This document shows, piece by piece, positions 9,643 through 17,058 of a stretch of DNA of 34,184 nt. Under the pieces are notes generated by a model, which was given only the letters and a program-made list of their open reading frames with translations, ran no database searches and was not told the DNA's origin. A program made the position numbers and the translations under genes. Each line of letters begins with the position of its first letter. Position 1 is the stretch's first letter. Source of the stretch: RI-283 sp964487925 (GTDB taxonomy: Bacteria; Pseudomonadota; Gammaproteobacteria; SZUA-140); NCBI GenBank assembly GCA_964487925.1, contig CAZASZ010000017.1, forward strand, positions 1 to 34,184, given 5' to 3'.

Positions 9643-10747
9643 ATTAACGGCTCAAGACGGTCTCGCCCGGGCGGGGCATATGACCTTCGAGCGGGGGAGG
9701 GTCAATACCCCGGCTTTCATGCCCGTGGGTACCTATGGGGCGGTGAAGGGGGTTTCACCCGATGAACTTAGTGGGCTGGGCGCTGAGATAATCCTCTCCA
9801 ATACCTTTCATCTGATGCTGAGACCCGGCGCGGATATTATTCAGTCCTTGGGCGGGCTACATCGGTTCATGGCCTGGGATGGGCCAATTCTGACCGACTC
9901 CGGTGGGTTTCAGGTCTTTAGCCTAGGCGCGCTCCGAAAAATCCGTGAGGAGGGCGTGACCTTCCGCTCCCCAGTCAACGGCGATCGAATCTTTTTGGGG
10001 CCGGAGGAGTCGATCTCGATTCAGCAGGCCTTGGGTGTCGATGTCGTTATGAGTTTTGATGAATGTACGCCCTATCCGGCCACCTTCGAGGAGGCAGAGG
10101 CATCGATGGAACTCTCGCTACGTTGGGCGCGGCGCAGCCGCGACGCCTTCGCGCCAAATGGCGGCAGCCTCTTCGGGATCGTGCAGGGAGGGATGTATGA
10201 AGCGCTTCGGGATCGGTCCCTGAAGGGGTTGTTGGAATTGGACTTCGACGGCTACGCTATCGGTGGCCTGTCGGTCGGCGAGCCCAAGGCCGATATGATC
10301 CGTATCCTGAAGCACTTGACTCCAGCAATGCCCGCTGATAGACCGCGCTACCTTATGGGCGTCGGCAAGCCTGAGGATATCGTGGCGGCGGTCGCTCAGG
10401 GGGTTGATATGTTCGACTGCGTCATGCCGACCCGGAATGCCCGTAACGGACATTTGTTCGTGCGCGACGGCGTCATACGGATCCGCAACGGCCAGTACCG
10501 AAGCGACGAGCGTCCATTGGACGATCAATGTCAGTGCCTGGCCTGCCGAAATTACAGTCGGGCCTATTTGCGTCATCTTGCTATCAACAAGGAGATGCTC
10601 GGGGCGCGACTCAACAGCATACATAATCTGTTTTACTACCAGTCGCTCATGAGGGAGCTCAGAGAGGCTATCGGTCTCGGGCGCTTGAACGAGTTTGTCA
10701 CCGATTTTTTCAAAAAACGCGCCCAGGGATCGGACCCTGTGGCATAA
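9632..10747 (+). CDS. tgt: tRNA-guanine transglycosylase Tgt
   Basis: Tgt swaps the wobble guanine of Asp, Asn, His and Tyr tRNAs for preQ1, the step before QueA. The 371-residue product has DSGGFQVFSLG, the catalytic-region SFDECTPYP and GGLSVGEPK. The zinc site C300-x-C302-xx-C305 with H331 matches the family pattern (E. coli 302/304/307/333). The frame is open upstream inside queA, but the ATG at 9632 gives the canonical N-terminus MRFELTAQDG and has GGGAG at 9621-9625. The 11-nt overlap with queA suggests translational coupling. yajC follows after 158 bp and has its own likely promoter. Confidence 0.98.
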   Translation: MRFELTAQDGLARAGHMTFERGRVNTPAFMPVGTYGAVKGVSPDELSGLGAEIILSNTFHLMLRPGADIIQSLGGLHRFMAWDGPILTDSGGFQVFSLGALRKIREEGVTFRSPVNGDRIFLGPEESISIQQALGVDVVMSFDECTPYPATFEEAEASMELSLRWARRSRDAFAPNGGSLFGIVQGGMYEALRDRSLKGLLELDFDGYAIGGLSVGEPKADMIRILKHLTPAMPADRPRYLMGVGKPEDIVAAVAQGVDMFDCVMPTRNARNGHLFVRDGVIRIRNGQYRSDERPLDDQCQCLACRNYSRAYLRHLAINKEMLGARLNSIHNLFYYQSLMRELREAIGLGRLNEFVTDFFKKRAQGSDPVA

Positions 10748-10809
10748 TACCGCGTTTTTCGGGGCTTCTGCCGCTGTAGGCCTTTAGCGCGAGGCACGTT
10801 TTGTTGACA

Positions 10810-10837
10810 TGGACACTTGACGAGGTCGGTGTATAAC
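10810..10837 (+). promoter_or_regulatory. Promoter for yajC-secD-secF
   Basis: TGGACA (10810-10815) and TATAAC (10832-10837) lie 16 nt apart, each one mismatch from the sigma-70 consensus. The predicted start is about 63 nt before yajC. A perfect TTGACA at 10804 is too far from the -10 box (22 nt). This would let the sec genes be expressed apart from queA-tgt. Confidence 0.55.
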
Positions 10838-10905
10838 TGTCCTTGTCTTTTCGGCTTGAGGCCGAGTTTATCTTGTTGCGAAGTCTGAATACTGAGGAGG
10901 ATGTG

Positions 10906-11238
10906 ATGGATTTTTTTATCAGGAACGCATGGGCCGATGGGGCCGCGCCGGCAGCCATGGGTGAGGGACTGGCAGGCATGGTGCCGTTGATCCTGATCTT
11001 CGTGATCTTTTATTTCTTGATCCTCAGACCTCAAATCAAGCGAGCCAAAGAACACAAGCAAATGGCCGCCGCGTTGGCGAAGGGCGACGAAATCGTCACC
11101 AACGGGGGCATTCTGGCGAAAGTGGTGACGGTTGCCGATGATGTGGTTACCGTTGAGCTGGCTGCTGGGGTCCAGGTCAAAATGCAAAAGGCGGCGGTTG
11201 CCTCCCTGCTCCCCAAGGGTACGCTTAAGGATAAATAA
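10906..11238 (+). CDS. yajC: Sec translocon accessory subunit YajC
   Basis: YajC is a small single-span membrane protein that copurifies with SecDF as part of the holo-translocon. The 110-residue product has one hydrophobic helix (about 25-45, including MVPLILIFVIFYFLILRPQ) followed by the conserved LRPQIKRAKEHKQM and KGDEIVTNGGILAKV. The frame extends upstream, but the ATG at 10906 is preceded by GAGGAGG and gives the normal length. It is followed by secD after 110 bp, which contain a strong inverted repeat. Confidence 0.96.
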   Translation: MDFFIRNAWADGAAPAAMGEGLAGMVPLILIFVIFYFLILRPQIKRAKEHKQMAAALAKGDEIVTNGGILAKVVTVADDVVTVELAAGVQVKMQKAAVASLLPKGTLKDK

Positions 11239-11286
11239 GGTCCTTTGGCTTAAGTGCTTTTACTGGTCGACGAGAGAGTCCCTCGG

Positions 11287-11321
11287 TCGGTCGCCGCGTT
11301 TCTTAAGTCCGCGGCGACCGA
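11287..11321 (+). repeat. 12-bp perfect inverted repeat between yajC and secD
   Basis: The arms tcggtcgccgcg (11287-11298) and cgcggcgaccga (11310-11321) pair without a mismatch around an 11-nt loop (11299-11309). No T run follows, so it is not a standard intrinsic terminator. In the yajC-secD mRNA it would form a very stable hairpin 27 nt before the secD start, where it could act in processing, in stabilising the upstream message or in translation control. Confidence 0.7.
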
Positions 11322-11348
11322 TTCCACTCAACTGCAAAGTATTGAATC

Positions 11349-13199
11349 ATGAATCAATATCCGCTCTGGAAGAATCTATTAATCCTGGTCCTGATCCTGG
11401 TCGGCGCTGTTTATGCACTTCCTAATCTCTACGGGAACCAGCCCGCGATTCAGATTTCCGCCGTGCGTGGGGCAACCATTGACGAAGCGACCCTGAATTC
11501 CGCACGCAATGTCCTTGAGCAGGCCGGGCTGACGACGTCCTCTATCGGGATAAAGGATCACGGTCTAGTGATCCGTTTTGATGAGACCGATACTCAACTG
11601 AAGGCCCAGGATGCGCTGCGTGATGCCTTGGGCGATCAATATGTCATCGCCATGAACCTTCTGCCGGCGGCGCCCGAGTGGTTGTCCTCGATCAGTGCTC
11701 GACCCATGTTCCTAGGCCTCGATCTGCGCGGTGGCGTCCACTTCCTGATGCAGGTCGACATGGCGGCGGCGGTGCGTCAGGCCGAGGAGCGCTATGTCAG
11801 CGAACTGCGCGGCGTCATGCGTGGTGAGAAGGTGCGCTATCGGATGATCACCCGCCGTAAGGGTGGCGGGCTGGAGGTCAAGTTCAGGAATGCGGCTCAG
11901 CGTCAGCGCGGAGAGGCCGTTATCGCCAAGAATTATCCCGCACTGTCGCTCAATGAGGACGATGATCCCGTGATGCTTTCGATCGATCTCAGTAAGAAGG
12001 AGATCGATGACACGCGCAAGATGGCCCTCCAGCAGAATGTCATCACGCTACGCAATCGTGTCAATGAACTCGGTGTTGCCGAGCCGATTATTCAGCAGCA
12101 GGGGGTCGACCGTATCGTGGTACAGCTGCCCGGTGTGCAGGATCCCACCCGCGCCAAGGAGATCCTGGGCGCGACCGCGACCCTTGAATTCCATATGATG
12201 GATGCGACTGGCGATGCCCAAGCCGCCTTGGCAGGCAAGGTGCCGCCAGGTGAGCGTTTGTACCGTGAGCGCAACGGAAATCCTGTCTTGCTCTACAAGC
12301 AGGTCATCGTGACGGGTAATCAGATCATCGATGCCTCGGCCGGCCTCGATCAGCAATCCGGATCCTCGGCCGTCTTCATCAGCCTGGATGGCAAGGGGGC
12401 GCGAAAGATGCTGGAGACGACCCGCGAAAACGTTGGCAAACCTATGGCCGTGGTGTTTATCGAGAACAAGACCACGAGCACGCTCGTGGACGGTGAGCGT
12501 GTGCGCAAGACCCGTGTTGTTCAGGAGGTCATCAACATCGCCACCATCCGTAGCGAATTCAGCAAGCGCTTCCAGATCACGGGGCTTGATAGCGGTGAAG
12601 AGGCGCGTAACCTTGCGCTGCTGCTGCGGGCTGGCGCACTAGCGGCCCCGATGGATATTGTCGAGGAGCGGACTGTGGGTCCCAGCCTGGGGCAGGAAAA
12701 TATCGAGCAGGGTTTTGTTTCGGTTGTGATCGGCTTTGTCGTCGTACTGATCTTCATGGCGGTTTGGTATAAGACCTTCGGCTTGGTTGCCAATCTGGCT
12801 CTGGCCGTCAACCTGATTCTGATTGTGGCTTTGTTGTCCATGTTTCAGGCCACGCTGACCATGCCGGGTATCGCCGGTATCGTCCTGACTGTTGGTATGG
12901 CCGTGGATGCCAACGTCCTGATCTTCGAGCGTATTCGTGAAGAGATTCGCAACGGGAACTCACCTCAGGCCAGTATCAACGCGGGCTATGGCAAGGCCAT
13001 CATGACGATCGCCGACGCAAATATCACGACGCTATTGGCTGCGATCGTACTCTTCGCATTTGGGACCGGGCCGATCAAGGGCTTCGCTGTAACTCTGTCG
13101 ATCGGTATCATCACGTCAATGTTTACGGCGATCCTGGGTACGCGGGCCATGATCAATTTGATCTACGGGCAACGTCGTATCAGCAAGTTATCCGTGTAA
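11349..13199 (+). CDS. secD: Protein translocase subunit SecD
   Basis: SecD with SecF uses the proton-motive force to pull exported proteins out of the SecYEG channel. The 616-residue protein has an N-terminal membrane helix (about 10-25), the D1 motif region LGLDLRGGVHFLMQVD, a large periplasmic P1 domain, and a C-terminal bundle of membrane helices including GMAVDANVLIFERIREE. The length matches proteobacterial SecD (E. coli 615). The ribosome site before 11349 is poor, which fits the stable hairpin just upstream. secF follows after 28 bp in the same direction. Confidence 0.98.
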   Translation: MNQYPLWKNLLILVLILVGAVYALPNLYGNQPAIQISAVRGATIDEATLNSARNVLEQAGLTTSSIGIKDHGLVIRFDETDTQLKAQDALRDALGDQYVIAMNLLPAAPEWLSSISARPMFLGLDLRGGVHFLMQVDMAAAVRQAEERYVSELRGVMRGEKVRYRMITRRKGGGLEVKFRNAAQRQRGEAVIAKNYPALSLNEDDDPVMLSIDLSKKEIDDTRKMALQQNVITLRNRVNELGVAEPIIQQQGVDRIVVQLPGVQDPTRAKEILGATATLEFHMMDATGDAQAALAGKVPPGERLYRERNGNPVLLYKQVIVTGNQIIDASAGLDQQSGSSAVFISLDGKGARKMLETTRENVGKPMAVVFIENKTTSTLVDGERVRKTRVVQEVINIATIRSEFSKRFQITGLDSGEEARNLALLLRAGALAAPMDIVEERTVGPSLGQENIEQGFVSVVIGFVVVLIFMAVWYKTFGLVANLALAVNLILIVALLSMFQATLTMPGIAGIVLTVGMAVDANVLIFERIREEIRNGNSPQASINAGYGKAIMTIADANITTLLAAIVLFAFGTGPIKGFAVTLSIGIITSMFTAILGTRAMINLIYGQRRISKLSV

Positions 13200-13227
13200 T
13201 CTATTCAGGACCGGGCGAGGATTAATC

Positions 13228-14181
13228 ATGCGTCTATTTTCAAAGACGACCGAATTTGATTTTGTAGGCAAGCGTTGGATTGCTCTTGTGCTTTCCGTGA
13301 CCTTGATCGTCATCTCCCTCGCGGCGATTTCGATTAGGGGCTTGAACTTGGGGCTCGATTTCACCGGGGGTACGCTGGTAGAAGTTGGCTACGACAAGTC
13401 CGTGGAGTTGGATGATGTCCGTAACCGCCTGGGTGGAACCGGCTTTGGCGATGCGCTCGTGCAGTATTTCGGTACGTCTAAAGATGTATTGATCCGCATC
13501 GCGCCACATGAGGACCTCAACAGTACGGGTATCGGTACCCGGGTCATGGATGCCTTGCGCGAGGGTGGTCAGGGCGTCAACTTGCGTCGGGTCGAGTTTG
13601 TCGGCCCTCAGGTGGGTGATGAGCTGACGGAGGACGGTGGGTTGGCCGTGATTTACGCGCTATTCGGCATCCTAATCTATGTCACTATTCGTTTTGAAAA
13701 ACGGTTTTCGCTGGGCGCGGTGATTGCCCTGATCCACGATGTGACAATCACGGTTGGAATGTTCGCGATCTTCCAGTTTCCATTTGACCTCACTGTGCTG
13801 GCAGCAATCCTGGCCGTGATCGGTTATTCCCTGAACGATACCATCGTTGTGTTTGATCGTGTTCGTGAGAACTTCCGTAAGATGCGCAAGGCGGATGCGG
13901 TCACGGTCATGAACGTCTCGATCAACGAGACTTTATCGCGCACGATCAATACTTCATTAACAACACTGTTGGTCCTGTTCGCCCTGTTTTTGCTGGGTGG
14001 CGAGATTATTCATGGATTCTCCACCGCGTTGATCATCGGTATCGTCGTCGGTACCTATTCATCGATCTATGTCGCCGGGACATCAGTGCTGGCGCTCGGT
14101 GTTTCGCGTGCGGACCTGGTAGCGGTTGTGGTCAAAGATGGTGTGGAATCGGACGCACAAGGCCGGATCCAGCGCGGCTAG
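13228..14181 (+). CDS. secF: Protein translocase subunit SecF
   Basis: SecF is the partner of SecD in the membrane-embedded translocation motor. The 317-residue product has the first helix at about 17-37, the conserved GLNLGLDFTGGTLVEV, a periplasmic domain, and the five-helix C-terminal bundle with YSLNDTIVVFDRVREN. GAGGAT precedes the ATG at a normal distance. It is the last gene of the queA-tgt-yajC-secD-secF block and converges on the diguanylate cyclase gene with only 25 bp between the stop codons. Confidence 0.98.
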   Translation: MRLFSKTTEFDFVGKRWIALVLSVTLIVISLAAISIRGLNLGLDFTGGTLVEVGYDKSVELDDVRNRLGGTGFGDALVQYFGTSKDVLIRIAPHEDLNSTGIGTRVMDALREGGQGVNLRRVEFVGPQVGDELTEDGGLAVIYALFGILIYVTIRFEKRFSLGAVIALIHDVTITVGMFAIFQFPFDLTVLAAILAVIGYSLNDTIVVFDRVRENFRKMRKADAVTVMNVSINETLSRTINTSLTTLLVLFALFLLGGEIIHGFSTALIIGIVVGTYSSIYVAGTSVLALGVSRADLVAVVVKDGVESDAQGRIQRG

Positions 14182-14183
14182 CC

Positions 14184-14200
14184 GGGAGCCGCGCGCTCCC
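14184..14200. terminator. Hairpin between the convergent secF and cyclase genes
   Basis: A 6-bp perfect stem (gggagc at 14184-14189, gctccc at 14195-14200) with a cgcgc loop sits directly between the two convergent stop codons. On the + strand it is followed by a pyrimidine-rich stretch (tctccttc) rather than a clean T run. A shared terminator is plausible by position but unproven. Confidence 0.4.
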
Positions 14201-14206
14201 TCTCCT

Positions 14207-15703
14207 TCAGAGGTTGATCTTTTCGTTGTTCTTGGACAGGTTGAGGGGATCGATATCGTCGGTCTCAATGCGGTTGCGGCCTTCCCGTTTGGCCCGGTAA
14301 AGGGCCTTGTCGGCGCGCTCGATGAGGCTGCCCGTGGTCTCGCCCGGCTTGTAGAGCGCGACCCCGCCGGAAAAGGTTGGTAAGGGGATTTCCTGTTCCT
14401 CATTTTTGCATCGGGTGTATTGGGTCAGTCCTTTGACCTTTTCGAGCGCCCGCTGCGCACCTTCGATGTTGGTGTTCGGCAACACGATCGCAAATTCCTC
14501 ACCGCCATAGCGGGCCACCATATCGTGATGGCGAAACGCTGAGGTTACGCAGGCACTGAATTTTTTAAGGGCCTCATCGCCCATGGAGTGCCCGTAGTGA
14601 TCGTTGATGACCTTGAAGTGATCGAGGTCGAGTAGCGCCATTGTCAGCGGATAGCCGTAGCGTTGCACGCGCGCCACTTCATCTTCAAGTTGACGGATAA
14701 AGGCTCGTCGATTCGGGAGCCGAGTCAACTCGTCGGTCAGGCTTAGGTTATGTGCTCTAGCCAGCTCGCTGTTGATTTCCTCGCCCTCGCTCTCGAGGAT
14801 TGAGACATATTTTCTGGTGTCCTCAAGCTTGCGTTGTAAGAGGTCGTGTCCGTTCATGAGGCGACCAATTTCGTTGATCATGATCTGCTTTAGCGCCTCG
14901 AGATCGATAACATTGTTCAGGCGCTTCAGGGTTGTGTGCTCGACCTCAAGCAGGCGGCCGAATTTATCGTTCTGGTCGATCACTTCAGATAACTGTCTTT
15001 CCAGTGTTTTCTGAAGCGTGTGTAACCGAAAGGGTGAGCTATGGTTCGTGCCGGCCTTGGTCGTCCAAGACGATTTGGCTCGGTCCTCACTACGTTTGCC
15101 GCTGGACAGGCCTTCCGAACCCCCTTGAGCATCTGGTTGCGTAAGGATGGCGACATTCGTTTCGTTCCCAGACGTGTTGGAAGGAGAGGCTTCGTCGTCC
15201 ACATGAGTTGTCGGAATATCCATTTCCATATCGGCTACAGCACCCGTCAGAGTGCTTGATTCGAGCTCGGATAGCAGGTTGGCCAAGGATCTTTCGAGCT
15301 TTGATGTGGTTGACGATGAGGTGTGAGGTTGCCCATCAGCGTCGGTGGTGTCGGTGGTATCGGCTGGGGCGATCTGCGCCAACTGCCGACATTGCTCGAG
15401 CAGGGACTCAAGTTCCCGGCTAGACGGGTTGCCCGTCAAGCGCATCCGCAGAAGCTTAAGGTGCATCTTCCGTGCTGGGTCCGTATCGCTGCCCTGATCG
15501 AGCTGCTCAATCAGGGTGCTCGCCATATCCATGATTGTCTGTTGCCGAATGGAACAGTCCGTATCATGGAGCTGGACCATTTCCTGCAAATGGGCAAAAA
15601 GAATGGATCCCTCAGTGCTACTTTTCAGTAGCGAGAGAATAGACAGGATTCTAGCAGACAATGAATCGCCGCTAATCGCGTCTGGTGCGTCGTCGTGATG
15701 CAA
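14207..15703 (-). CDS. Diguanylate cyclase (GGDEF domain), cytosolic
   Basis: The C-terminal third is a GGDEF domain that makes cyclic di-GMP from two GTP. The active-site motif is GGEEF at 400-404. RHHD, five residues before it, is the RxxD inhibitory site, so product inhibition is expected. SLTDELTRLPNRRAF and DLDHFKVINDHYGH are the usual substrate and metal motifs. The first ~230 residues are polar, low in complexity around 110-200, and match no domain I recognise. Residues ~230-320 look like a long coiled coil (TLQKTLERQLSEV, RKLEDTRKYVSIL). No membrane helix is seen, so it is probably soluble. The call of 498 residues uses a TTG start with GAGGA 9 nt upstream; the next Met is about 42 residues in, so the start is uncertain. 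Confidence 0.9.
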   Translation of the reverse strand: MHHDDAPDAISGDSLSARILSILSLLKSSTEGSILFAHLQEMVQLHDTDCSIRQQTIMDMASTLIEQLDQGSDTDPARKMHLKLLRMRLTGNPSSRELESLLEQCRQLAQIAPADTTDTTDADGQPHTSSSTTSKLERSLANLLSELESSTLTGAVADMEMDIPTTHVDDEASPSNTSGNETNVAILTQPDAQGGSEGLSSGKRSEDRAKSSWTTKAGTNHSSPFRLHTLQKTLERQLSEVIDQNDKFGRLLEVEHTTLKRLNNVIDLEALKQIMINEIGRLMNGHDLLQRKLEDTRKYVSILESEGEEINSELARAHNLSLTDELTRLPNRRAFIRQLEDEVARVQRYGYPLTMALLDLDHFKVINDHYGHSMGDEALKKFSACVTSAFRHHDMVARYGGEEFAIVLPNTNIEGAQRALEKVKGLTQYTRCKNEEQEIPLPTFSGGVALYKPGETTGSLIERADKALYRAKREGRNRIETDDIDPLNLSKNNEKINL

Positions 15704-15735
15704 GGGAAGTCGTCCTCTATCTAAAATAATATATA

Positions 15736-15762
15736 TATTTCGTATATCTATATGTCGAAATA
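15736..15762. promoter_or_regulatory. AT-rich dyad upstream of the diguanylate cyclase gene
   Basis: Perfect 7-bp arms tatttcg (15736-15742) and cgaaata (15756-15762) flank a 13-bp AT-rich centre. The site is 33-59 bp upstream of the cyclase start, among several -10-like TA runs. Position and symmetry suggest an operator, but no matching regulator is known to me. Confidence 0.35.
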
Positions 15763-16046
15763 GATCTTGCCGATCGGATTTTACCCCGTTGCTTGCTATT
15801 CACCGTGTATATTAACAATTAGGTCTACGGCGTGCATGCCAGACGCGTCCTGCATCCTGTGTCGTGGGGCTTAGTATGATCTGTAATCTACGGCGATAAA
15901 GGCTCATTGTAGCTCATGCAAAAGGCAAGAATCTATAACCGATGTGACATGAACCCTGATCAAAGATTCCCATGGGGTGAGGTTTGCTGGGGCAATCTAC
16001 TTGTAATTCATTGAATATTAAGTTTATTGTTTTTTTTAACGGCCGA
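15763..16046. other. Intergenic stretch without a visible gene
   Basis: I see no supportable coding region or RNA gene here. It contains a 9-nt direct repeat (tctacggcg near 15822 and again near 15888) and an octa-T run at about 16030-16037. A minus-strand frame of 88 codons across the panD start has no family resemblance. Confidence 0.4.
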
Positions 16047-16080
16047 CAGTCCGTGGCTGGATTGAAACTGCCGCGGACTG
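16047..16080. promoter_or_regulatory. Candidate operator dyad over the panD promoter
   Basis: Ten-base arms cagtccgtgg (16047-16056) and ccgcggactg (16071-16080) are inverted repeats with one mismatch (G-U if read as RNA). They flank the -35 box and end one base before the extended -10 element. Because the predicted transcript starts downstream, the symmetry would act at the DNA level, as a repressor-type operator. The regulator is unknown. Confidence 0.5.
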
Positions 16081-16089
16081 TGCTAGTAT
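16062..16089 (+). promoter_or_regulatory. Promoter of panD
   Basis: TTGAAA (16062-16067) and TAGTAT (16084-16089) are 16 nt apart, and TGC immediately before the -10 box makes it an extended -10. The leader would be about 59 nt. The -35 lies inside the loop of the dyad at 16047-16080. Confidence 0.6.
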
Positions 16090-16154
16090 TTGCCGTTTCA
16101 GTGAGAGAGGCCCTGTGATAGCGTGGGGACGGTATGGTATCAGGAACGATTCTT

Positions 16155-16535
16155 ATGCAGTGTGCAATGCTAAAAGCCAAGCTTCATCGGGGATGCGTGA
16201 CGCATTCGGAGTTGGATTACGAGGGATCTTGTGCGATAGACGAGGACTTGCTGGATGCGGCAGGCATACGCGAGTATGAGCAGATCCATATTTATAATCT
16301 GGCGAATGGCGAACGGTTTGTGACCTATGCTATCCGTGCGCAACGAGGAACTGGTACGATTTCAGTCAATGGCGCGGCCGCCCATAAGGCGAATCCAGGT
16401 GATCGAGTGATCATTTGTGCCTATTGCACGCTTGAGCAGCGTGAACTTGCCAATTATGCGCCTACGCTTGTATACCTGAACGAACACAACACTATCATCC
16501 GTCAGGCCCAAAGTATCCCCTTGCAGGTCGTATAG
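16155..16535 (+). CDS. panD: Aspartate 1-decarboxylase PanD
   Basis: PanD decarboxylates L-aspartate to beta-alanine for pantothenate and CoA synthesis. It is made as a proenzyme that cuts itself to create a pyruvoyl group. The 126-residue product has the self-cleavage site at G24-S25 in YEGSCAID, as in E. coli. It also has LHRGCVTHSEL with the conserved Lys/His region upstream, FVTYAI, and ISVNGAAAH with the stabilising Asn and Ala residues. The frame is open to 16134, but the ATG at 16155 aligns with the E. coli start and has AGGAA 8 nt upstream. It stands alone, with its own promoter and a likely operator. No other pan genes are in the window. Confidence 0.97.
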   Translation: MQCAMLKAKLHRGCVTHSELDYEGSCAIDEDLLDAAGIREYEQIHIYNLANGERFVTYAIRAQRGTGTISVNGAAAHKANPGDRVIICAYCTLEQRELANYAPTLVYLNEHNTIIRQAQSIPLQVV

Positions 16536-16600
16536 CCCTGCGGGCTCTGTCCGAGCCTCGAAGCGTCCGTGGGTCGCTCCGAGGCAAGGGTAGATAGCGC

Positions 16601-16798
16601 CTACTTTTTCTTGTCGAGCTTCAGACAGTCCTCGCGCCACAGGCACTCCATCTGACCACAGCTCGATACCCAGTCGGTACCAAAGCATGCCTGGTTACCT
16701 TCGCTCGTCTGCATGTCGTGAATTAGGTCCTGCTTTTTCTTCTTGGCAACTTTGATGCCCCGAGAGCGGGCGATCTGCTTTACGGTGTCTAAGTTCAT
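16601..16798 (-). CDS. Small SAP-like, four-cysteine protein
   Basis: This is a 65-residue protein with a strong ribosome site (GAGGAGG before the ATG). Residues 1-30 (VKQIARSRGIKVAKKKKQDL) resemble the helix-extension-helix SAP or Rho-N fold, known for binding DNA or RNA. The second half has four cysteines at 38, 47, 52 and 58 in ACFGT, SSCGQMECLWREDC, a pattern that could hold a metal. I recall similar short SAP-like proteins with a CLWREDC ending in other sulfur- and metal-metabolising bacteria, but their function is not established. It converges on panD, and its C-terminus is lysine-rich. A possible promoter (TGGAAA, 17 nt, TATACT) overlaps the ppc terminator about 200 nt upstream. Confidence 0.8.
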   Translation of the reverse strand: MNLDTVKQIARSRGIKVAKKKKQDLIHDMQTSEGNQACFGTDWVSSCGQMECLWREDCLKLDKKK

Positions 16799-16990
16799 GG
16801 TATTCCTCCTCTAAAATGAAAAATGAAGCTAGGTGTTATCGGCCTGAACGGGTTCTCTCATGAACCTTGTCGGTATAAGGGCATGGGGTTGCTCAAGGCG
16901 AGCGCCGTTCTTGCATGGTAAATCCGGGTGAGGGCCGGATGTCAACAGAAAAATCACCATGGCCGTCCCTGAGCTATCTGCAGTGGATCC

Positions 16991-17018
16991 AAAATTCGGT
17001 GCGAAGTATAACACCGAA
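16991..17018 (-). terminator. Intrinsic terminator of the glgA-ppc transcript
   Basis: On the minus strand a perfect 7-bp stem (ttcggtg/caccgaa; + strand 16995-17001 and 17012-17018) with a 10-nt loop is followed directly by TTTT (16991-16994). It lies 41 nt past the ppc stop codon, in the right orientation. Confidence 0.65.
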
Positions 17019-17058
17019 CCCCGGGTTTTCCAGCGTGGAATGCGGCTATCGTTAGCGC

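Noticed and set aside
15914..16180. An 88-codon minus-strand frame upstream of panD.
   Set aside because: It overlaps the panD promoter and start, lacks a ribosome site, and has no recognisable similarity.
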